A stretch of DNA of 64,000 nucleotides from Psychrobacter fulvigenes (GCF_904846155.1 NZ_CAJGZP010000001.1:930001-994000); one strand, 5' to 3'. Positions 49,927-60,910 are shown, numbered from the stretch's first letter. Notes: a model not told the origin generated them from the sequence alone. Numbers and translations are program-made.

Positions 49927-50640
49927 TCAGTCATTTAACCAAAGCTTTAAAGGAAGGGCGGGTAAGTTGGCAGACTTGGTGTCATCATTTTGAGTGGTTA
50001 GCTGATTGATATTCAATATACCCTTTGCGATAAGCATAATAGTCCATGGTAGCAGTTGATGCTCACCCTTTTGTACACGTACTTGCAGGCTGTCCGCTGT
50101 ATCTTTATGGTTGATTTCTAATAAAGCTTGGGTCAAAACAGCACCCGCATCGAGCTCAGCTGTGACCACATGAATGCTACAGCCATGGTGACGCTCACCT
50201 GCTTGGATGGCACGCTGATGAGTATCCAGACCTTTATAGACAGGTAGTAATGAAGGGTGCAGGTTAATCATCGGTGCTGGCGCATTGTCGATGAATCCAG
50301 CGCTGAGTACACGCATAAAACCAGCGAGCACAATTAGATCAGGCTGCCATACCGTCAATTGGTCATTAGCGTGGCTTTCGAAGGTTTTGATACCCATGCG
50401 TTTGCCATTAGCAACGTGTGACAACACCGCTATTGGAATATTGGCATCTTGCGCACGTGTGATGGCATAAGCATCCTCACGATTACTAATGACGCCGACT
50501 ATCTCAATCGGTAGCGAACCTGCTTGCATCGCATCTATCAGTACTTGTAGATTACTACCACTACCTGACACCAATACCGCAATGCGTAAAGGTTTATTGG
50601 CTTGGCGCATAGTATCATCTGATAGTGTTGATACGGACAT
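49927..50640 (-). CDS. purN: Phosphoribosylglycinamide formyltransferase
   Basis: Transfers formyl from 10-formyl-THF to GAR, the third step of purine synthesis. 237 residues, slightly longer than usual (about 210) at both ends. IAVLVSGSGSNLQVLIDA is the GAR-phosphate loop, LAGFMRVL and the catalytic INLHPSLLPVYKGLDTHQRA with Asn and His, and HVVTAELDAGAVLTQ with the catalytic Asp are all present. Its ATG overlaps the purM stop by one base (TAATG), giving translational coupling. Confidence 0.95.
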   Translation of the reverse strand: MSVSTLSDDTMRQANKPLRIAVLVSGSGSNLQVLIDAMQAGSLPIEIVGVISNREDAYAITRAQDANIPIAVLSHVANGKRMGIKTFESHANDQLTVWQPDLIVLAGFMRVLSAGFIDNAPAPMINLHPSLLPVYKGLDTHQRAIQAGERHHGCSIHVVTAELDAGAVLTQALLEINHKDTADSLQVRVQKGEHQLLPWTIMLIAKGILNINQLTTQNDDTKSANLPALPLKLWLND

Positions 50641-51701
50641 TAACGGTACACCACAGCATCCGCCTGGTCATCAGTGCTGCGCTTGACCATCTCACCCAGT
50701 TGCCATGCTGTCTCGCCAGCATCGTTCAAAGTGTTGATGGCTGCTTCAGCTTTGTCTTTTGGCACAACGATGACAAAACCAACGCCACAGTTAAAGGTAC
50801 GGTACATCTCGCTTTGGCTGATATTACCTTGGGTTTGTAGCCAAGTGAATAGCTCTGAGAACTGCCAGCTGTTGGTATCGATGCTAGCAGCTAGATTATC
50901 TGGTAATACACGTGGTAAGTTATCCGTTAAGCCACCACCAGTGATATGTGACATAGCATGCAGGGCGGAATTACCAAGGGTGTCTTGCAGGGCTTTGATA
51001 GCTTTTACATAGATACGAGTAGGCGCCATCAGCGCGTCTTGGATAGATTGCCCGTCTAGTTGCTCATCGCTATTAGTAACGTCAATACCGCTGACTTCGA
51101 TGACTTTACGTACTAGTGAATAGCCGTTTGAATGTGCACCACTTGAAGCAAGCGCAATGAGCACATCACCTTCTGCGACATTTTCACCAGTGATAACTTC
51201 CGCTTCTTCGACCACGCCCACACAAAATCCAGCTAGATCATAATCATCGTCTTGATACATGCCTGGCATTTCAGCAGTTTCACCGCCGATAAGTGCACAA
51301 TTGGCTTGTTTACAGCCTTCGCCAATACCAGTCACGACAGTCGCCGCCACATCAACATCAAGCTTGCCCGTTGCATAATAATCTAAAAAGAATAATGGCT
51401 CGGCACCGCAAACCAATAAATCGTTGACACACATGGCGACCAAATCAATACCGATAGTATCATGACGATTCAGCTGCAAGGCCAGTTTGAGCTTGGTGCC
51501 CACGCCGTCAGTGCCAGAGACAAGTAGAGGAGAGGTGTAACCTGTTGGAATGCGGCATAATGCGCCAAACCCACCAAGCCCACCCACAACTTCAGGACGA
51601 GTAGTGGCTTTTGCTACGGATTTTATCCGCTGAACCAGCGCGTCGCCTGCATCAATATCAACACCGGCATCTTTGTAGCTTAAAGAAGGCTTATCACTCA
51701 T
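50640..51701 (-). CDS. purM: Phosphoribosylformylglycinamidine cyclo-ligase (AIR synthetase)
   Basis: ATP-dependent closure of the imidazole ring, the fifth step of purine synthesis. 353 residues from the ATG at 51701 ([20 protein letters not shown], the family start). A longer GTG-type reading to 51803 has no conserved residues. [55 protein letters not shown] and [17 protein letters not shown] are signatures. purM-purN form an operon, divergent from the AI-2E permease as in Acinetobacter and Pseudomonas. Confidence 0.96.
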   Translation of the reverse strand: MSDKPSLSYKDAGVDIDAGDALVQRIKSVAKATTRPEVVGGLGGFGALCRIPTGYTSPLLVSGTDGVGTKLKLALQLNRHDTIGIDLVAMCVNDLLVCGAEPLFFLDYYATGKLDVDVAATVVTGIGEGCKQANCALIGGETAEMPGMYQDDDYDLAGFCVGVVEEAEVITGENVAEGDVLIALASSGAHSNGYSLVRKVIEVSGIDVTNSDEQLDGQSIQDALMAPTRIYVKAIKALQDTLGNSALHAMSHITGGGLTDNLPRVLPDNLAASIDTNSWQFSELFTWLQTQGNISQSEMYRTFNCGVGFVIVVPKDKAEAAINTLNDAGETAWQLGEMVKRSTDDQADAVVYR

Positions 51702-52094
51702 GGTTATCTCACAATTGGGGTTAAATAATTCGAACGAACAGTCGAAATCGATAAATAGAATCAGAGAAGTAAGGTTTGAAGACAGTGGGCGCATTATACC
51801 CAAAAATAGCCCTTACTCGCAAAGCAACTTGCCAATAATCAGTGAATATTAATCATAAGCGCCAAATAAAGAGCTAAGAAACAAAAAATGACGGATTTTT
51901 CATCTTACTCTGCGATAATAAAGAGCTTAAATCACAGCTTCTAAAGTTACAGTTATTTAAGCTATGGTCTATAGGCAGTTGTTATGTCATAGTTTACGAT
52001 AAGGCTATCGTATAAATAGCTATGGTAAATTGCTTATTATATAAAAATAAAACCAATCATCATCTAAATCAGTTTACTAGTAGGAATCCACTTA
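51702..52094. other. Divergent intergenic region, purM and AI-2E permease
   Basis: 393 bases, AT-rich. TTCGAACGAACAGTCGAA (about 51730-51747) near the purM start is dyad-symmetric and could be an operator. It does not clearly match the E. coli PurR box. TAGTAGGAA supplies the SD for the permease. No gene. Confidence 0.4.
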
Positions 52095-53201
52095 ATGATT
52101 AACCAACCGATAGATCCTTTTTTTCGGCGTTTGTTTTTCGTCACTGTTCTTATAGTGTCTCTAGTTTTGCTGCATTTGATGATGCCAGTTATCATTCCGT
52201 TTGTTATTGCTTTCGTATTGGCTTACCTGTTTAATCCATTGGTGAAGCGTTTATCAAAATATATCAAACGTTGGATGGCGATTATCGTTGTTTATGCAAC
52301 GCTAACGCTCGGTATGGTATTGCTGCTATGGTGGTTGGTACCTACGTTGTGGCATCAGTTGCAAGCAGCTTGGGAATATCTACCGAAGATTTTGAACTGG
52401 TATAATCAGGTGGTACGTGAGTGGTTTGTAAACAATAGCCGTATTCGTTTGCCAGAATTGGAGGCTAAAGGGTTTTCAGAAACGCTGGTAGAATATATGC
52501 AGACGCATTACAAATTTGCTGATGCGAGCAGTCTAATGAGTCAAATACTTGCCTCAAGTATGAAGTTCATCAACAATGCGGGATTAATCGTGTTGGTACC
52601 GATTTTGACTTTTTATTTTTTATTCAACTGGGACAGTCGCTTGCAAACATGGGAGAAGGCACTTCCAGCTGCTTATTCTAAAAAAATTATACGCATTGCT
52701 AAAGACAGCGATCAAGCACTGATGGCCTTTATCAAAGGTCAATTATTGGTGATGGTGTTATTAGGAGCGATTTATGCAGTACAGCTGCAGCTCATCGGTC
52801 TCGAGCTTGGGCTTATCATTGGTATGGTGGCAGGGATTGCCAGCTTCGTGCCTTATCTGGGCTTTGGTATCGGCTTTGTCGCAGCGATTATTGCATGTCT
52901 CTTCCAGTTTGGTTTGAACTGGACATATTTATCATTAATCGTTGGGGCATTTTTGGTTGGACAAGCCGCAGAGGGTTATATCCTGCAGCCACTGTTATTA
53001 GGTGATAAGATTGGGTTGTCACCGCTGTGGGTAATCTTTGCAGTATTGGCAGGTGCCAGCTTATTAGGTTTCGTTGGCATGCTCATTGCGCTGCCTGTGG
53101 CTGCAGTACTGAATGTATTATTCCATCATTTGTATGACTACTATATTAGTACCGACTTTTATCAAGGCCGCAAACAGTTTGATTTATTTGAAAAAAAATA
53201 A
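52095..53201 (+). CDS. AI-2E family transporter (PerM-like permease)
   Basis: A 368-residue inner-membrane protein with about eight helices and a large loop between helices 3 and 4 (about residues 95-160). The family features are MPVIIPFVIAFVLAYLFNPLVKRL at the N-terminus, ILTFYFLFNWD, FIKGQLLVMVLLGAIYA, GLIIGMVAGIASFVPYLGFGIG, and GDKIGLSPLWVIFAVLAGASLLGFVGMLIALPVAAVL at the C-terminus. Members include TqsA and Na+/H+ antiporters, so the substrate is open. The order purNM-AI-2E-hda is a conserved neighbourhood. Confidence 0.92.
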   Translation: MINQPIDPFFRRLFFVTVLIVSLVLLHLMMPVIIPFVIAFVLAYLFNPLVKRLSKYIKRWMAIIVVYATLTLGMVLLLWWLVPTLWHQLQAAWEYLPKILNWYNQVVREWFVNNSRIRLPELEAKGFSETLVEYMQTHYKFADASSLMSQILASSMKFINNAGLIVLVPILTFYFLFNWDSRLQTWEKALPAAYSKKIIRIAKDSDQALMAFIKGQLLVMVLLGAIYAVQLQLIGLELGLIIGMVAGIASFVPYLGFGIGFVAAIIACLFQFGLNWTYLSLIVGAFLVGQAAEGYILQPLLLGDKIGLSPLWVIFAVLAGASLLGFVGMLIALPVAAVLNVLFHHLYDYYISTDFYQGRKQFDLFEKK

Positions 53202-53505
53202 ATATTTAGTGAATAGTGCAGCGAGTAAAGGAAGAATACAGCAAGTAAAGATAAGCTAAATGGTGTCAATATTTGCCCTGTACGATAGTGAGCAGTCACT
53301 TATGATAAGATATTAACGGTAAAAGACTTGTCAGTCATTTTGCAAGTATGGTATATATAGGCGCAGTGTTTGTTATGCTAGCAACCATAGTTAAAGAAGT
53401 TTTAATTTACAGGATGCAAGCTTTAAGCGTACCAAAAAACAGTTTGGCTTTTTTATTTCATTGTATTACTTATCTATTGTATTACGCGAACCGAGTTGAT
53501 GATTC
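53202..53505. other. Intergenic region, AI-2E permease to hda
   Basis: 304 bases. A short CCAAA...TTTGG stem followed by CTTTTTT (53432-53454) looks like a weak terminator or attenuator about 50 bases before hda. Otherwise AT-rich with nothing clear. Confidence 0.4.
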
Positions 53506-54309
53506 ATGGCAGAAGCGCAGCTAAGTCTCAATCTGGACATCAAGCATGATGCGAGTCTCAGTGACTTTTCTGGTCCAGGTTGGATGTCGATTATTGATGC
53601 AGTGCGGCAATTACATGTCGGCCTGATTCGTCAACTGTACCTATTTGGTAGCCCTGCTACTGGCAAATCTCACCTTTTATCTGCTATTTGCGAATCGTTT
53701 CTGGATATGGATAAGTCGGCGATTTGTCTGTCACTCAACGAGCTTATACATACTGATGTCAATGTATTGTCTTCTTTAGAGAACTTCGATGTCATTGCTA
53801 TTGATGATATAGAAGTTCTCGAGCATAGTACCGAGTGGCAAGTAGCTTTGTTTCACCTGATTAATCGTAGCCGTGAAGGTCAGCGTCAATTGATATTTGC
53901 AGCCAATAAGCCTGCTGGTGAGCTGCCGTTTCAGCTAACAGATTTACTGAGCCGTTTGTCACAAGCACCTGCTTTTAAAGTGCCCAATGGTCATGATTTG
54001 GCTGACCGCCAAGCATTACTGCAGTCTATATTACGTCGGCGTGGTTGGCAGTTTGATGAACGTATTATCGATCATTTACTCAATGATGGTCCGCATCGTA
54101 TAGGGGCAATGATGGAAGTGCTGAATTATATCCAGCCAATGTTTTCTAACCTTGGACGTAGTAATATATCTAAGGCTGTTATCAGTGATGCACTGCGTAC
54201 TATCGATGAGCAGACACTTGTCGCTGAACTTGCTGATATCAATCAGGAAACACAAAATGATAATAAAATAGACAGTCAGGATAATCACACGATGTCGTTA
54301 GATTTTTAA
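53506..54309 (+). CDS. hda: DnaA regulatory inactivator Hda
   Basis: An AAA+ protein, homologous to DnaA domain III, that works with the sliding clamp to hydrolyse DnaA-bound ATP. The N-terminal AEAQLSLNLD contains the QLSLNL clamp-binding motif. LYLFGSPATGKSHLL is the Walker A, FDVIAIDDIEVLE the Walker B, and FQLTDLLSRLSQA the arginine-finger/sensor region. 267 residues, about 25-30 longer than E. coli Hda, with an Asn/Gln/Asp-rich C-terminal tail after residue 240. The SD is poor. Confidence 0.93.
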   Translation: MAEAQLSLNLDIKHDASLSDFSGPGWMSIIDAVRQLHVGLIRQLYLFGSPATGKSHLLSAICESFLDMDKSAICLSLNELIHTDVNVLSSLENFDVIAIDDIEVLEHSTEWQVALFHLINRSREGQRQLIFAANKPAGELPFQLTDLLSRLSQAPAFKVPNGHDLADRQALLQSILRRRGWQFDERIIDHLLNDGPHRIGAMMEVLNYIQPMFSNLGRSNISKAVISDALRTIDEQTLVAELADINQETQNDNKIDSQDNHTMSLDF

Positions 54310-54435
54310 GCGCTTTGTGCGTCAGCACAAAAGCTTTAGAGGCAGCATCTAAAATTTTTCTCGCCAAACTTTCTTAATATAGAGCCATCAATACAAAGAC
54401 ATAGACTCTTAACATATACATAGATAGGATATCTT

Positions 54436-55116
54436 ATGAAAACATCTGCCTCTTTGCTCAAAAAGCTAACCATTAGTACGCTATTAATTGGCGCAAGCTC
54501 AGTATCCATGCTCTCTCATGCAGCAGTCACGCTGCTAGTGGATGACAATATTAAAGTGACCGCGATTAATGGTCAGGAGCTCAAGCAAAGCGTCTTTCAG
54601 CCATTGACCAAAGAGTTTACTTTGCAGCCAGGTAAGCATGTCATTACTGCTAAATACGACCGTCTATATAACTTGCGCCGTGATGAACATGATTATCTGC
54701 GCTCAGGAAATGTTAGTGTCGCGGCAGAAATGATGGACAATCAAACATATCGCTTAACGATGCCTAACCAACCAGAAGACTATGCGGCAGCGAAAGAGTA
54801 TGCAGAAAAGCCAACTCTAGCTGTACAGCAAGGTAATACAGTTATTGCAAGCCAGCAAAGTGTCTCTAGCGGTGGCGGACTGTTTTCAGGATTAGGTAAT
54901 GCGCTCGGCGGTGTGTTCAGTGGCGGCGGTGATGCTCAGCTCCAAAACCAACGTGCTATCGCTGCCTTAGATCAGCCATCTACCACCAATCAGACAGTGG
55001 TGACACAGACTTCTAGTACAGTAACTTCTGCGAGCACATTGGATCAGTTTATGCAGCTATGGCTCAAAGCGACTCCTACCGAACGCGAAAAAATTCGTCA
55101 GTGGATTCAACAGTAA
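54436..55116 (+). CDS. DUF2057-family periplasmic protein
   Basis: 226 residues with a signal peptide (hydrophobic core TISTLLIGASSVSMLSHA, likely cleaved before AVTLLVDD). The mature start VTLLVDDNIKVTAINGQELK and GKHVITAKYDRLY follow the DUF2057 (YccT-like) pattern. Then comes a Gly/Ser linker (SSGGGLFSGLGNALGGVFSGGG, abbreviated) around residue 150-175, and a C-terminal helical piece LDQFMQLWLKATPTEREKIRQWIQ. YccT in enterobacteria modulates curli; function here is unknown. Single gene, strong terminator. Confidence 0.8.
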   Translation: MKTSASLLKKLTISTLLIGASSVSMLSHAAVTLLVDDNIKVTAINGQELKQSVFQPLTKEFTLQPGKHVITAKYDRLYNLRRDEHDYLRSGNVSVAAEMMDNQTYRLTMPNQPEDYAAAKEYAEKPTLAVQQGNTVIASQQSVSSGGGLFSGLGNALGGVFSGGGDAQLQNQRAIAALDQPSTTNQTVVTQTSSTVTSASTLDQFMQLWLKATPTEREKIRQWIQQ

Positions 55117-55137
55117 GCGATAAAACGATTAAGCAAT

Positions 55138-55166
55138 AAAAAAGCACCTTAAAGGTGCTTTTTTAT
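55138..55166. terminator. Bidirectional terminator between DUF2057 gene and dps
   Basis: AAAAAAGCACC-TTAA-AGGTGCTTTTTT, a perfect stem with runs on both sides. Confidence 0.95.
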
Positions 55167-55199
55167 TTGATAGAGATAAATTTGTTAGTCTAGAGACTA

Positions 55200-55685
55200 T
55201 TAACCCAAAAAGGCATTGTACATCCAAACCAGCTTTTCTTGCTGCTGTACATAATCGTCAACTAGGTCAGCAGTACCTTGGTCTTCTGCTTTTTCTGCCA
55301 ACGCTGACACTTCACGCTGCTCTTCAATCAGAGCTTGCAGGCCGCTAACCGCACCTTTCATACAAGCGTTGCCATCTTTGACATTTTTATCTTCTTTAAT
55401 ACTGGCATGTTGTGCAAAGTCACTGTAAGCATGTAAAGGAGTGCCACCTAACGTCAAGATACGCTCAGCGATTTCATCAATCTCTACTTGTAGATTGGTA
55501 TATAGCTCTTCAAACTGTTGATGTAGTGAGAAGAAGTGCTCACCTTTTACGTTCCAGTGATAACCACGTACGTTGATATAGAATATGTGATAGCTTGATA
55601 ATAGGCTATTCAATTTAGTGATTACTTCACCCATATCTGCTTTTTCTAGTCCGATTTGATTAGTAGCATTATCAGTATTACTCAT
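55200..55685 (-). CDS. dps: Dps family DNA-protection/ferritin-like protein
   Basis: 161 residues, a four-helix bundle expected to assemble as a dodecamer that oxidises and stores iron with peroxide. The inter-subunit ferroxidase residues are in NVRGYHWNVKGEHFFSLHQQFEELYTNLQVEIDEIAERI (His, Asp, Glu). LHAYSDFAQHASIKE and the C-terminal DDYVQQQEKLVWMYNAFLG complete the pattern. The N-terminus is short and not strongly basic, so DNA binding may be weak. AAGGAT precedes the ATG. Single gene. Confidence 0.94.
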   Translation of the reverse strand: MSNTDNATNQIGLEKADMGEVITKLNSLLSSYHIFYINVRGYHWNVKGEHFFSLHQQFEELYTNLQVEIDEIAERILTLGGTPLHAYSDFAQHASIKEDKNVKDGNACMKGAVSGLQALIEEQREVSALAEKAEDQGTADLVDDYVQQQEKLVWMYNAFLG

Positions 55686-56071
55686 AAAATTATCCTTATA
55701 GTTTGAGTGTTGTTATAAAGTATTAAATAATTGAGGCTAGAAGTGTAGCAAGTGAAAAACCTCATTGCTATGCTCGTTAATATATTGCAGCTTTTGAACA
55801 TTATAAAGTAACAATGTAAATAAATAACAAGGTAGACAAGAGCTGGTTTCTGAGTTAACAAAAACAATTATTAAGTCGAGCTTTATTCGATCAGGATTTA
55901 CTTACCTGAGTTGAATCTTCTTAAGCCTCTTTTCCAATACTTAGTAGTATAGTAAAGCACCATGTATAAGTTAATTTTGATAAATATAAGAGTATGATTT
56001 GTTTTTTTAACTAACACTCATCGGGCTACTTCTTTTGTGCTCACTGGACTATAAAAAGCACTCACCACGTT
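55686..56071. other. Intergenic region upstream of dps
   Basis: 386 bases, AT-rich with many T/A runs, holding the dps promoter and the 3' end of the YcxB-like gene. I could not pick out a clear OxyR or Fur box. No ORF of interest. Confidence 0.4.
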
Positions 56072-56731
56072 TTATGCAGGTGGCTGCAACTTCTCAGGGT
56101 TTAGACCTTTAACAGGAATGACTTCCAGTAAGTGCTGACGAACGGTATCAAGCGGAAATTTTTGTGCTTTTAAGCGCTTAGGTATGATCTGGCTGCCTTG
56201 TTGACCCTTCATTTCAAACATCATAAAGATATAATCGTCAGTTTCATCCCAGCTCTTGATGGCACTCCATGGAACGACCGCTTGTTGTGTCGAGCCTGCG
56301 CGCATCTGCATACCGCGCATTTGCGGGTTTTGCATAAGATCTGGTTGGTTGACGGGCATTGCCATGACCAAGCCGTGCTTTTGTACACCAAGTTTCATCT
56401 GACGCATCTCGTCTGGCATTTGTTGCTCAGCGACTTGCTTATCAAACTCTCTTTTGACATACCATTTAAAGCCAAGAGTACGAACTAAAAGGTAAATCAC
56501 GACTGCTGCTAGCATCACCCAAAAAATAATTGTTGAGTAGCCTGAGACAAAGACCAGTCCTGCAATCGCGAGCGCCACGACTACAGCCATAATGATCCAC
56601 TCTTTCATCTTGATGCCAGATAGACCAAAAGAGGGGCTAGCACTGGCAAATAGCTCATATTGTGCTTGGTGAAATTCGGCCTCGGTTAGATTTAAGGCAA
56701 TCGGTTGTAAGGTATAAGGGTACAAGGCCAT
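56072..56731 (-). CDS. YcxB-like membrane protein
   Basis: 219 residues. Two adjacent transmembrane helices (about 46-66 and 69-88), then a soluble beta-rich domain with AVVPWSAIKSWDETDDYIFMMFE and IIPKRLK, the YcxB/YcxB-C motif pattern (W-x-x-I-x-x-W/Y-x-E then I-P-x-R). A Met-rich stretch (about residues 130-145, QMRGMQMRAG) is notable. The function of the family is unknown. Monocistronic. Confidence 0.75.
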   Translation of the reverse strand: MALYPYTLQPIALNLTEAEFHQAQYELFASASPSFGLSGIKMKEWIIMAVVVALAIAGLVFVSGYSTIIFWVMLAAVVIYLLVRTLGFKWYVKREFDKQVAEQQMPDEMRQMKLGVQKHGLVMAMPVNQPDLMQNPQMRGMQMRAGSTQQAVVPWSAIKSWDETDDYIFMMFEMKGQQGSQIIPKRLKAQKFPLDTVRQHLLEVIPVKGLNPEKLQPPA

Positions 56732-57176
56732 AAAGGTTTCTCAGATACTCAGTTAAAAAGCGCCAGACGTGATGAGTGATGTCACGTCTAACTAGAAGTG
56801 GATTAAAAGATATGCGCTTATCTTACCGAAAAGTGCTCCTAAATGAAACACATAACCATCGTTGTTGGTTTATTCGTTTTTTATTTGCAGCAGTCGCAAA
56901 TATAATGAAACTAAAGCGTATCAGCACGCGACCAACTATGTGAGCAATAAGGTATTAAAAGCCAGAGTCTCAAAAACTGTGCCATCAACGCGTGAAAACC
57001 CATTCAAAACATGGTCAAAACGGCTGGGTCTTGGTATCATAGCAGCTAAAATATCCTTGTATGATCAGCCTAAAATCAAGACCCAGCTGTACAATTGAAC
57101 TGTGCACGATTGTCTTGTTACATTGCTATTGTCTTTTTAACCTTCTTATTCACTTTCAGCCCTACAGGCCAATACT
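56732..57176. other. Intergenic region with a possible decayed small gene upstream of serS
   Basis: An ATG at 56843 opens MKHITIVVGLFVFYLQQSQI and stops at once. A different frame then runs on to 57098 (ENPFKTWSKRLGLGIIAAKI near its end). Joined by a frameshift these could be the remains of a small membrane-associated protein, but nothing is recognisable. Arms CTGGGTCTTG (57024-57033) and CAAGACCCAG (57078-57087) are inverted repeats within the same stretch. Confidence 0.3.
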
Positions 57177-58463
57177 ATGATCGATCCAAAACTATTACGT
57201 GGTGACTTAAGCGAATTACAGCAGCAATTGGCCACTCGTGGCTACGAGCTTGATATGAGTTTTTGGCAAACCATCGAAAATGAGCGTAAATCGTTACAAG
57301 TGAAAACGGAAGAGCTGCAAGCGCGTCGTAATGCTGGCGCAAAACAAGTGGGCGCGCTAAAAAAATCGGGCGAAGATGCAAGTGCGCTGCTCAGCGAGAT
57401 GCAAAGCGTCAGCGGTGAGATAAAAGCGGCTGAAGACGAGCTGCGCACCTTACAAGAGCGGATTACCCAAGCCGCCTTACAAATTCCGAATTTACCAGCA
57501 GCAGGTACACCAGTCGGTAATTCTGAGGACGATAACTTAGAAGTACGCAAATGGGGCACATTGCGTGAGTTTGATTTTGAGATCAAAGACCATACTCATA
57601 TTGGTGAGACTTTGGGTATGCTTGATTTTGAAGCAGCCGCGAAGATTACGGGTAGTCGTTTCAATGTTTTAAAAGGCCAGCTTGCGCAGCTGCATCGTGC
57701 ATTGATTCAATTTATGCTAAATACTCATACCATCAAGTACGGTTATACCGAAACTTATGTGCCTTATATTGTTAATAGTGAAAGCCTAAAAGGCACCGGT
57801 CAGTTACCTAAGTTTGAAGATGATTTGTTTAAACTCACCAACCACACTCATAATGATGGCACCGACTTTTATTTGATTCCAACGGCGGAAGTGCCAATGA
57901 CCAACTTGGTACGCGGCGAGCGTTTGGATATCAAAGAGCTGCCACTAAAGTTCACCGCGCATACGCCATGCTTCCGTAGTGAGGCAGGCTCGCACGGTCG
58001 TGATACTCGTGGTCTGATCCGTCAGCATCAATTCGAAAAAGTTGAGATGGTCAATATTGCCAGTGCTGAGCAATCAGATGAGCTGCTTGAGGCGATGACT
58101 GGACAAGCAGAAGACATCTTGCAGCAGCTAAATCTGCCGTACCGTGTGGTACAGCTCTGCACGGGTGATATGGGCTTTAGCGCGCAAAAAACCTATGACA
58201 TCGAAGTTTGGTTACCGAGCCAAGATACCTATCGTGAAATCTCAAGCTGCTCTAACTGTGGCGACTTCCAAGCACGCCGTATGGGTACGCGAGTCAAAGA
58301 CGGCAAGCAAACCAGTCTGGCACATACGTTAAATGGTTCAGGTCTAGCGGTAGGGCGTACCTTACTTGCGGTGATGGAAAACCATCAAAACGCTGATGGT
58401 AGTATCACCATTCCAGAAGTATTGCGTCCGTTTATGGGCGGTGTTAAAACTATTTTAGCTTAA
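57177..58463 (+). CDS. serS: Seryl-tRNA synthetase
   Basis: Class II aminoacyl-tRNA synthetase charging tRNA-Ser. 428 residues. The N-terminal long antiparallel coiled coil (about 30-105) grips the tRNA variable arm. The catalytic domain has motif 1, motif 2 ([28 protein letters not shown], abbreviated pieces FRSEAG and [12 protein letters not shown]) and motif 3 ([19 protein letters not shown]). [15 protein letters not shown] is characteristic. Starts with ATGATCGATCC as in many orthologues; no strong SD. Confidence 0.97.
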   Translation: MIDPKLLRGDLSELQQQLATRGYELDMSFWQTIENERKSLQVKTEELQARRNAGAKQVGALKKSGEDASALLSEMQSVSGEIKAAEDELRTLQERITQAALQIPNLPAAGTPVGNSEDDNLEVRKWGTLREFDFEIKDHTHIGETLGMLDFEAAAKITGSRFNVLKGQLAQLHRALIQFMLNTHTIKYGYTETYVPYIVNSESLKGTGQLPKFEDDLFKLTNHTHNDGTDFYLIPTAEVPMTNLVRGERLDIKELPLKFTAHTPCFRSEAGSHGRDTRGLIRQHQFEKVEMVNIASAEQSDELLEAMTGQAEDILQQLNLPYRVVQLCTGDMGFSAQKTYDIEVWLPSQDTYREISSCSNCGDFQARRMGTRVKDGKQTSLAHTLNGSGLAVGRTLLAVMENHQNADGSITIPEVLRPFMGGVKTILA

Positions 58464-58878
58464 TATAGTCGATGCATTCTAAAAAGAACATAGCGCTACT
58501 GGGATGCTTTCTTTTAAAATACAGTTGCGCAGCCTCTGGGAACGCAGCACGCAAGTAAAATTTATACCAGTAGCGCGTTTAAATATATATAACAGTTTTA
58601 TTGTCAATTGAATGATAAGCAAGCTGTTAATTTTGTCGCATTGCTTGGCACATAGTTTGTCGATGGGTTGTCGTTTGACAAAACCGATATGAGTCATTAT
58701 TAAATGCAAACAGTCATTACAATGCATTTTTGGCTTGATTCATGGCAAATATGTTAATATTGCACTTTAATTTTATAGCCTATCCATTAAGAGTGTTTAT
58801 CGCGCTTTTAATGGATTATCCTCTGAGTAAACTCTCCTCTTATCAGCCAAACCTCTCATTTGAATATTAGGACACTCT
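58464..58878. other. Intergenic region, serS to transketolase
   Basis: 415 bases, no credible ORF. AT-rich near 58740-58800 with possible promoter words (TTGATT...TATTGC). TAGGA at 58868-58872 is the transketolase ribosome binding site. No clear serS terminator. Confidence 0.4.
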
Positions 58879-60876
58879 ATGTCAGCTCCAATTAGTGAAC
58901 GTAAATTAGCCAATGCCATCCGTGTACTGTCGTTTGATGCGGTACAAAAAGCCAACTCTGGACATCCAGGTGCGCCGATGGGAATGGCCGATATTGCCGA
59001 AGTTTTGTGGCGTAAGTTTTTGAAGCACAATCCAGCTGACCCTAACTGGCACAACCGTGACCGCTTTGTGTTATCGAACGGTCATGGCTCGATGCTTATC
59101 TATTCATTACTCCATTTATCTGGCTATGATGTCAGCATCGATGATTTAAAAGGCTTCCGTCAACTGCATTCAAAGACCCCAGGCCATCCAGAGCTTGGCT
59201 ATACGCCAGGTGTTGAGACGACCACCGGGCCACTAGGTCAAGGTATCGCCAATGCGGTTGGTTTTGCTATCGCTGAGAAGACCTTAGCCGCACAGTTCAA
59301 CCGTGACGGACATAACATCGTCGACCACCATACTTATGCGTTTTTGGGTGACGGTTGTCTGATGGAAGGTATCAGCCATGAAGTTTGCTCACTGGCTGGC
59401 ACGCTAGAGCTTGGTAAATTAGTATTCTTCTATGATGATAACGGTATCTCCATCGATGGTGATGTCGAAGGTTGGTTCACTGATGACACTGGGGCACGCT
59501 TTGAAGCTTATGGCTGGCAAGTCATCAAAGTCGATGGCCATGACGCTGATGCTATCACGCAAGCCACTGAGCAAGCGCTCAAAGAGACCACTAAGCCAAG
59601 CTTAATCATCTGCAAAACTATCATCGGTGTCGGTAGCCCAAATAAGCAAGGCTTAGCGGCTAGCCATGGTGCCCCGTTAGGTGATGATGAAATCGCTCTG
59701 ACTCGTGATGCCTTATCTTGGAAGCATGCACCGTTTGAATTAGATGATGAAATCTATGAAGCGTGGGATGCTAAAGCCAAAGGCGATGTACAACAAAAGA
59801 ACTGGGATGCCGACTTTGAAGCTTATAAAAATGCCTATCCAGAATTGGCAAGTGAGCTACTACGCCGCTTAAATGGCGAATTGCCAGCGGATTTTGACAA
59901 GCAAGCAAAGGACTATATCCAACAAACTCAAGAGCAGGGTGGTGATGTTGCCAGCCGTAAAGCCAGTCAAAACGCGATTAACACGCTACAGCCATTATTG
60001 CCTGAATTATTGGGCGGTTCAGCAGATCTCGCTGGCTCCAACCTCACACTATTTAAAGATGCGAAAGGCATTGAGACTGATAGCGATGGCAACTATATCT
60101 ATTACGGAGTGCGCGAGTTCGGCATGACGGCGATTGCCAATGGTATCGCGCTACATGGCGGCTTTATCCCTTACGTGGCGACGTTCCTGATGTTTATGGA
60201 ATACGCGCGTAACGCCGTGCGTATGGGCGCCTTGATGAAGCAGCGCATCATCCACGTCTACACCCATGACTCTATCGGTCTGGGTGAAGATGGCCCAACG
60301 CATCAGCCAGTTGAGCAATTGACTAGCCTGCGTACCACGCCAAATCTACGTACATGGCGTCCTTGTGACGCGACCGAATCTGCTACTGCTTGGGTAGAAG
60401 CGATTAAGTCAGAAAATAATCCATCCGCGCTCATCTTTAGCCGTCAAAGCTTGCCACACCAGCAGCGTGACAGCGAGCAAGTCGCTAATATCACCAAAGG
60501 TGGTTATGTACTAGCCAATGAGCAAGGCGAGCTAAAAGCCATCATCATTGCGACCGGTTCAGAAGTTGGCTTAGCTATGGAAGCGTATGCAACGTTGAGC
60601 GAAAATGGCGTTGGCGTCCGTGTGGTATCTATGCCCTGTGCCGAGATTTTCATGGAGCAAGACGCCAGCTATCGTGAAACGGTATTGCCGGCCAATACCC
60701 GTGCTCGCGTCGCTGTCGAAGCCGCGCATGTGGACTACTGGTATAAGTTCGTTGGTCTCGATGGCAAAGTCATCGGCATGACCACTTATGGCGAGTCCGC
60801 GCCTGCAAGCGACTTGTATAAAGAGTTTGGTATTACTACTGAGGCTGTGGTTGATGCGGTAAATAGCTTGGTTTAA
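58879..60876 (+). CDS. tkt: Transketolase
   Basis: Thiamine-diphosphate enzyme of the non-oxidative pentose phosphate pathway. 665 residues. [28 protein letters not shown], the ThDP motif [53 protein letters not shown] with the catalytic Glu, and [19 protein letters not shown] are intact (each quoted in part). The C-terminal domain starts near residue 540. Monocistronic, with a REP-like element and a terminator downstream. Confidence 0.97.
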   Translation: MSAPISERKLANAIRVLSFDAVQKANSGHPGAPMGMADIAEVLWRKFLKHNPADPNWHNRDRFVLSNGHGSMLIYSLLHLSGYDVSIDDLKGFRQLHSKTPGHPELGYTPGVETTTGPLGQGIANAVGFAIAEKTLAAQFNRDGHNIVDHHTYAFLGDGCLMEGISHEVCSLAGTLELGKLVFFYDDNGISIDGDVEGWFTDDTGARFEAYGWQVIKVDGHDADAITQATEQALKETTKPSLIICKTIIGVGSPNKQGLAASHGAPLGDDEIALTRDALSWKHAPFELDDEIYEAWDAKAKGDVQQKNWDADFEAYKNAYPELASELLRRLNGELPADFDKQAKDYIQQTQEQGGDVASRKASQNAINTLQPLLPELLGGSADLAGSNLTLFKDAKGIETDSDGNYIYYGVREFGMTAIANGIALHGGFIPYVATFLMFMEYARNAVRMGALMKQRIIHVYTHDSIGLGEDGPTHQPVEQLTSLRTTPNLRTWRPCDATESATAWVEAIKSENNPSALIFSRQSLPHQQRDSEQVANITKGGYVLANEQGELKAIIIATGSEVGLAMEAYATLSENGVGVRVVSMPCAEIFMEQDASYRETVLPANTRARVAVEAAHVDYWYKFVGLDGKVIGMTTYGESAPASDLYKEFGITTEAVVDAVNSLV

Positions 60877-60882
60877 AAAGTG

Positions 60883-60910
60883 TTGTAGGCTGCGGCTTTA
60901 GCCCAGCGCT
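60883..60910. repeat. Third REP-like palindrome copy
   Basis: TTGTAGGCTGCGGCTTTAGC followed by CCAGCGCT. Same family as the pair at 49833-49906, seven bases after the transketolase stop. Confidence 0.65.

Noticed and set aside
58479..58727. 82-codon - strand ORF between serS and tkt
   Set aside because: No SD, no recognisable domain, and Cys/His composition typical of random frame reading in this DNA.
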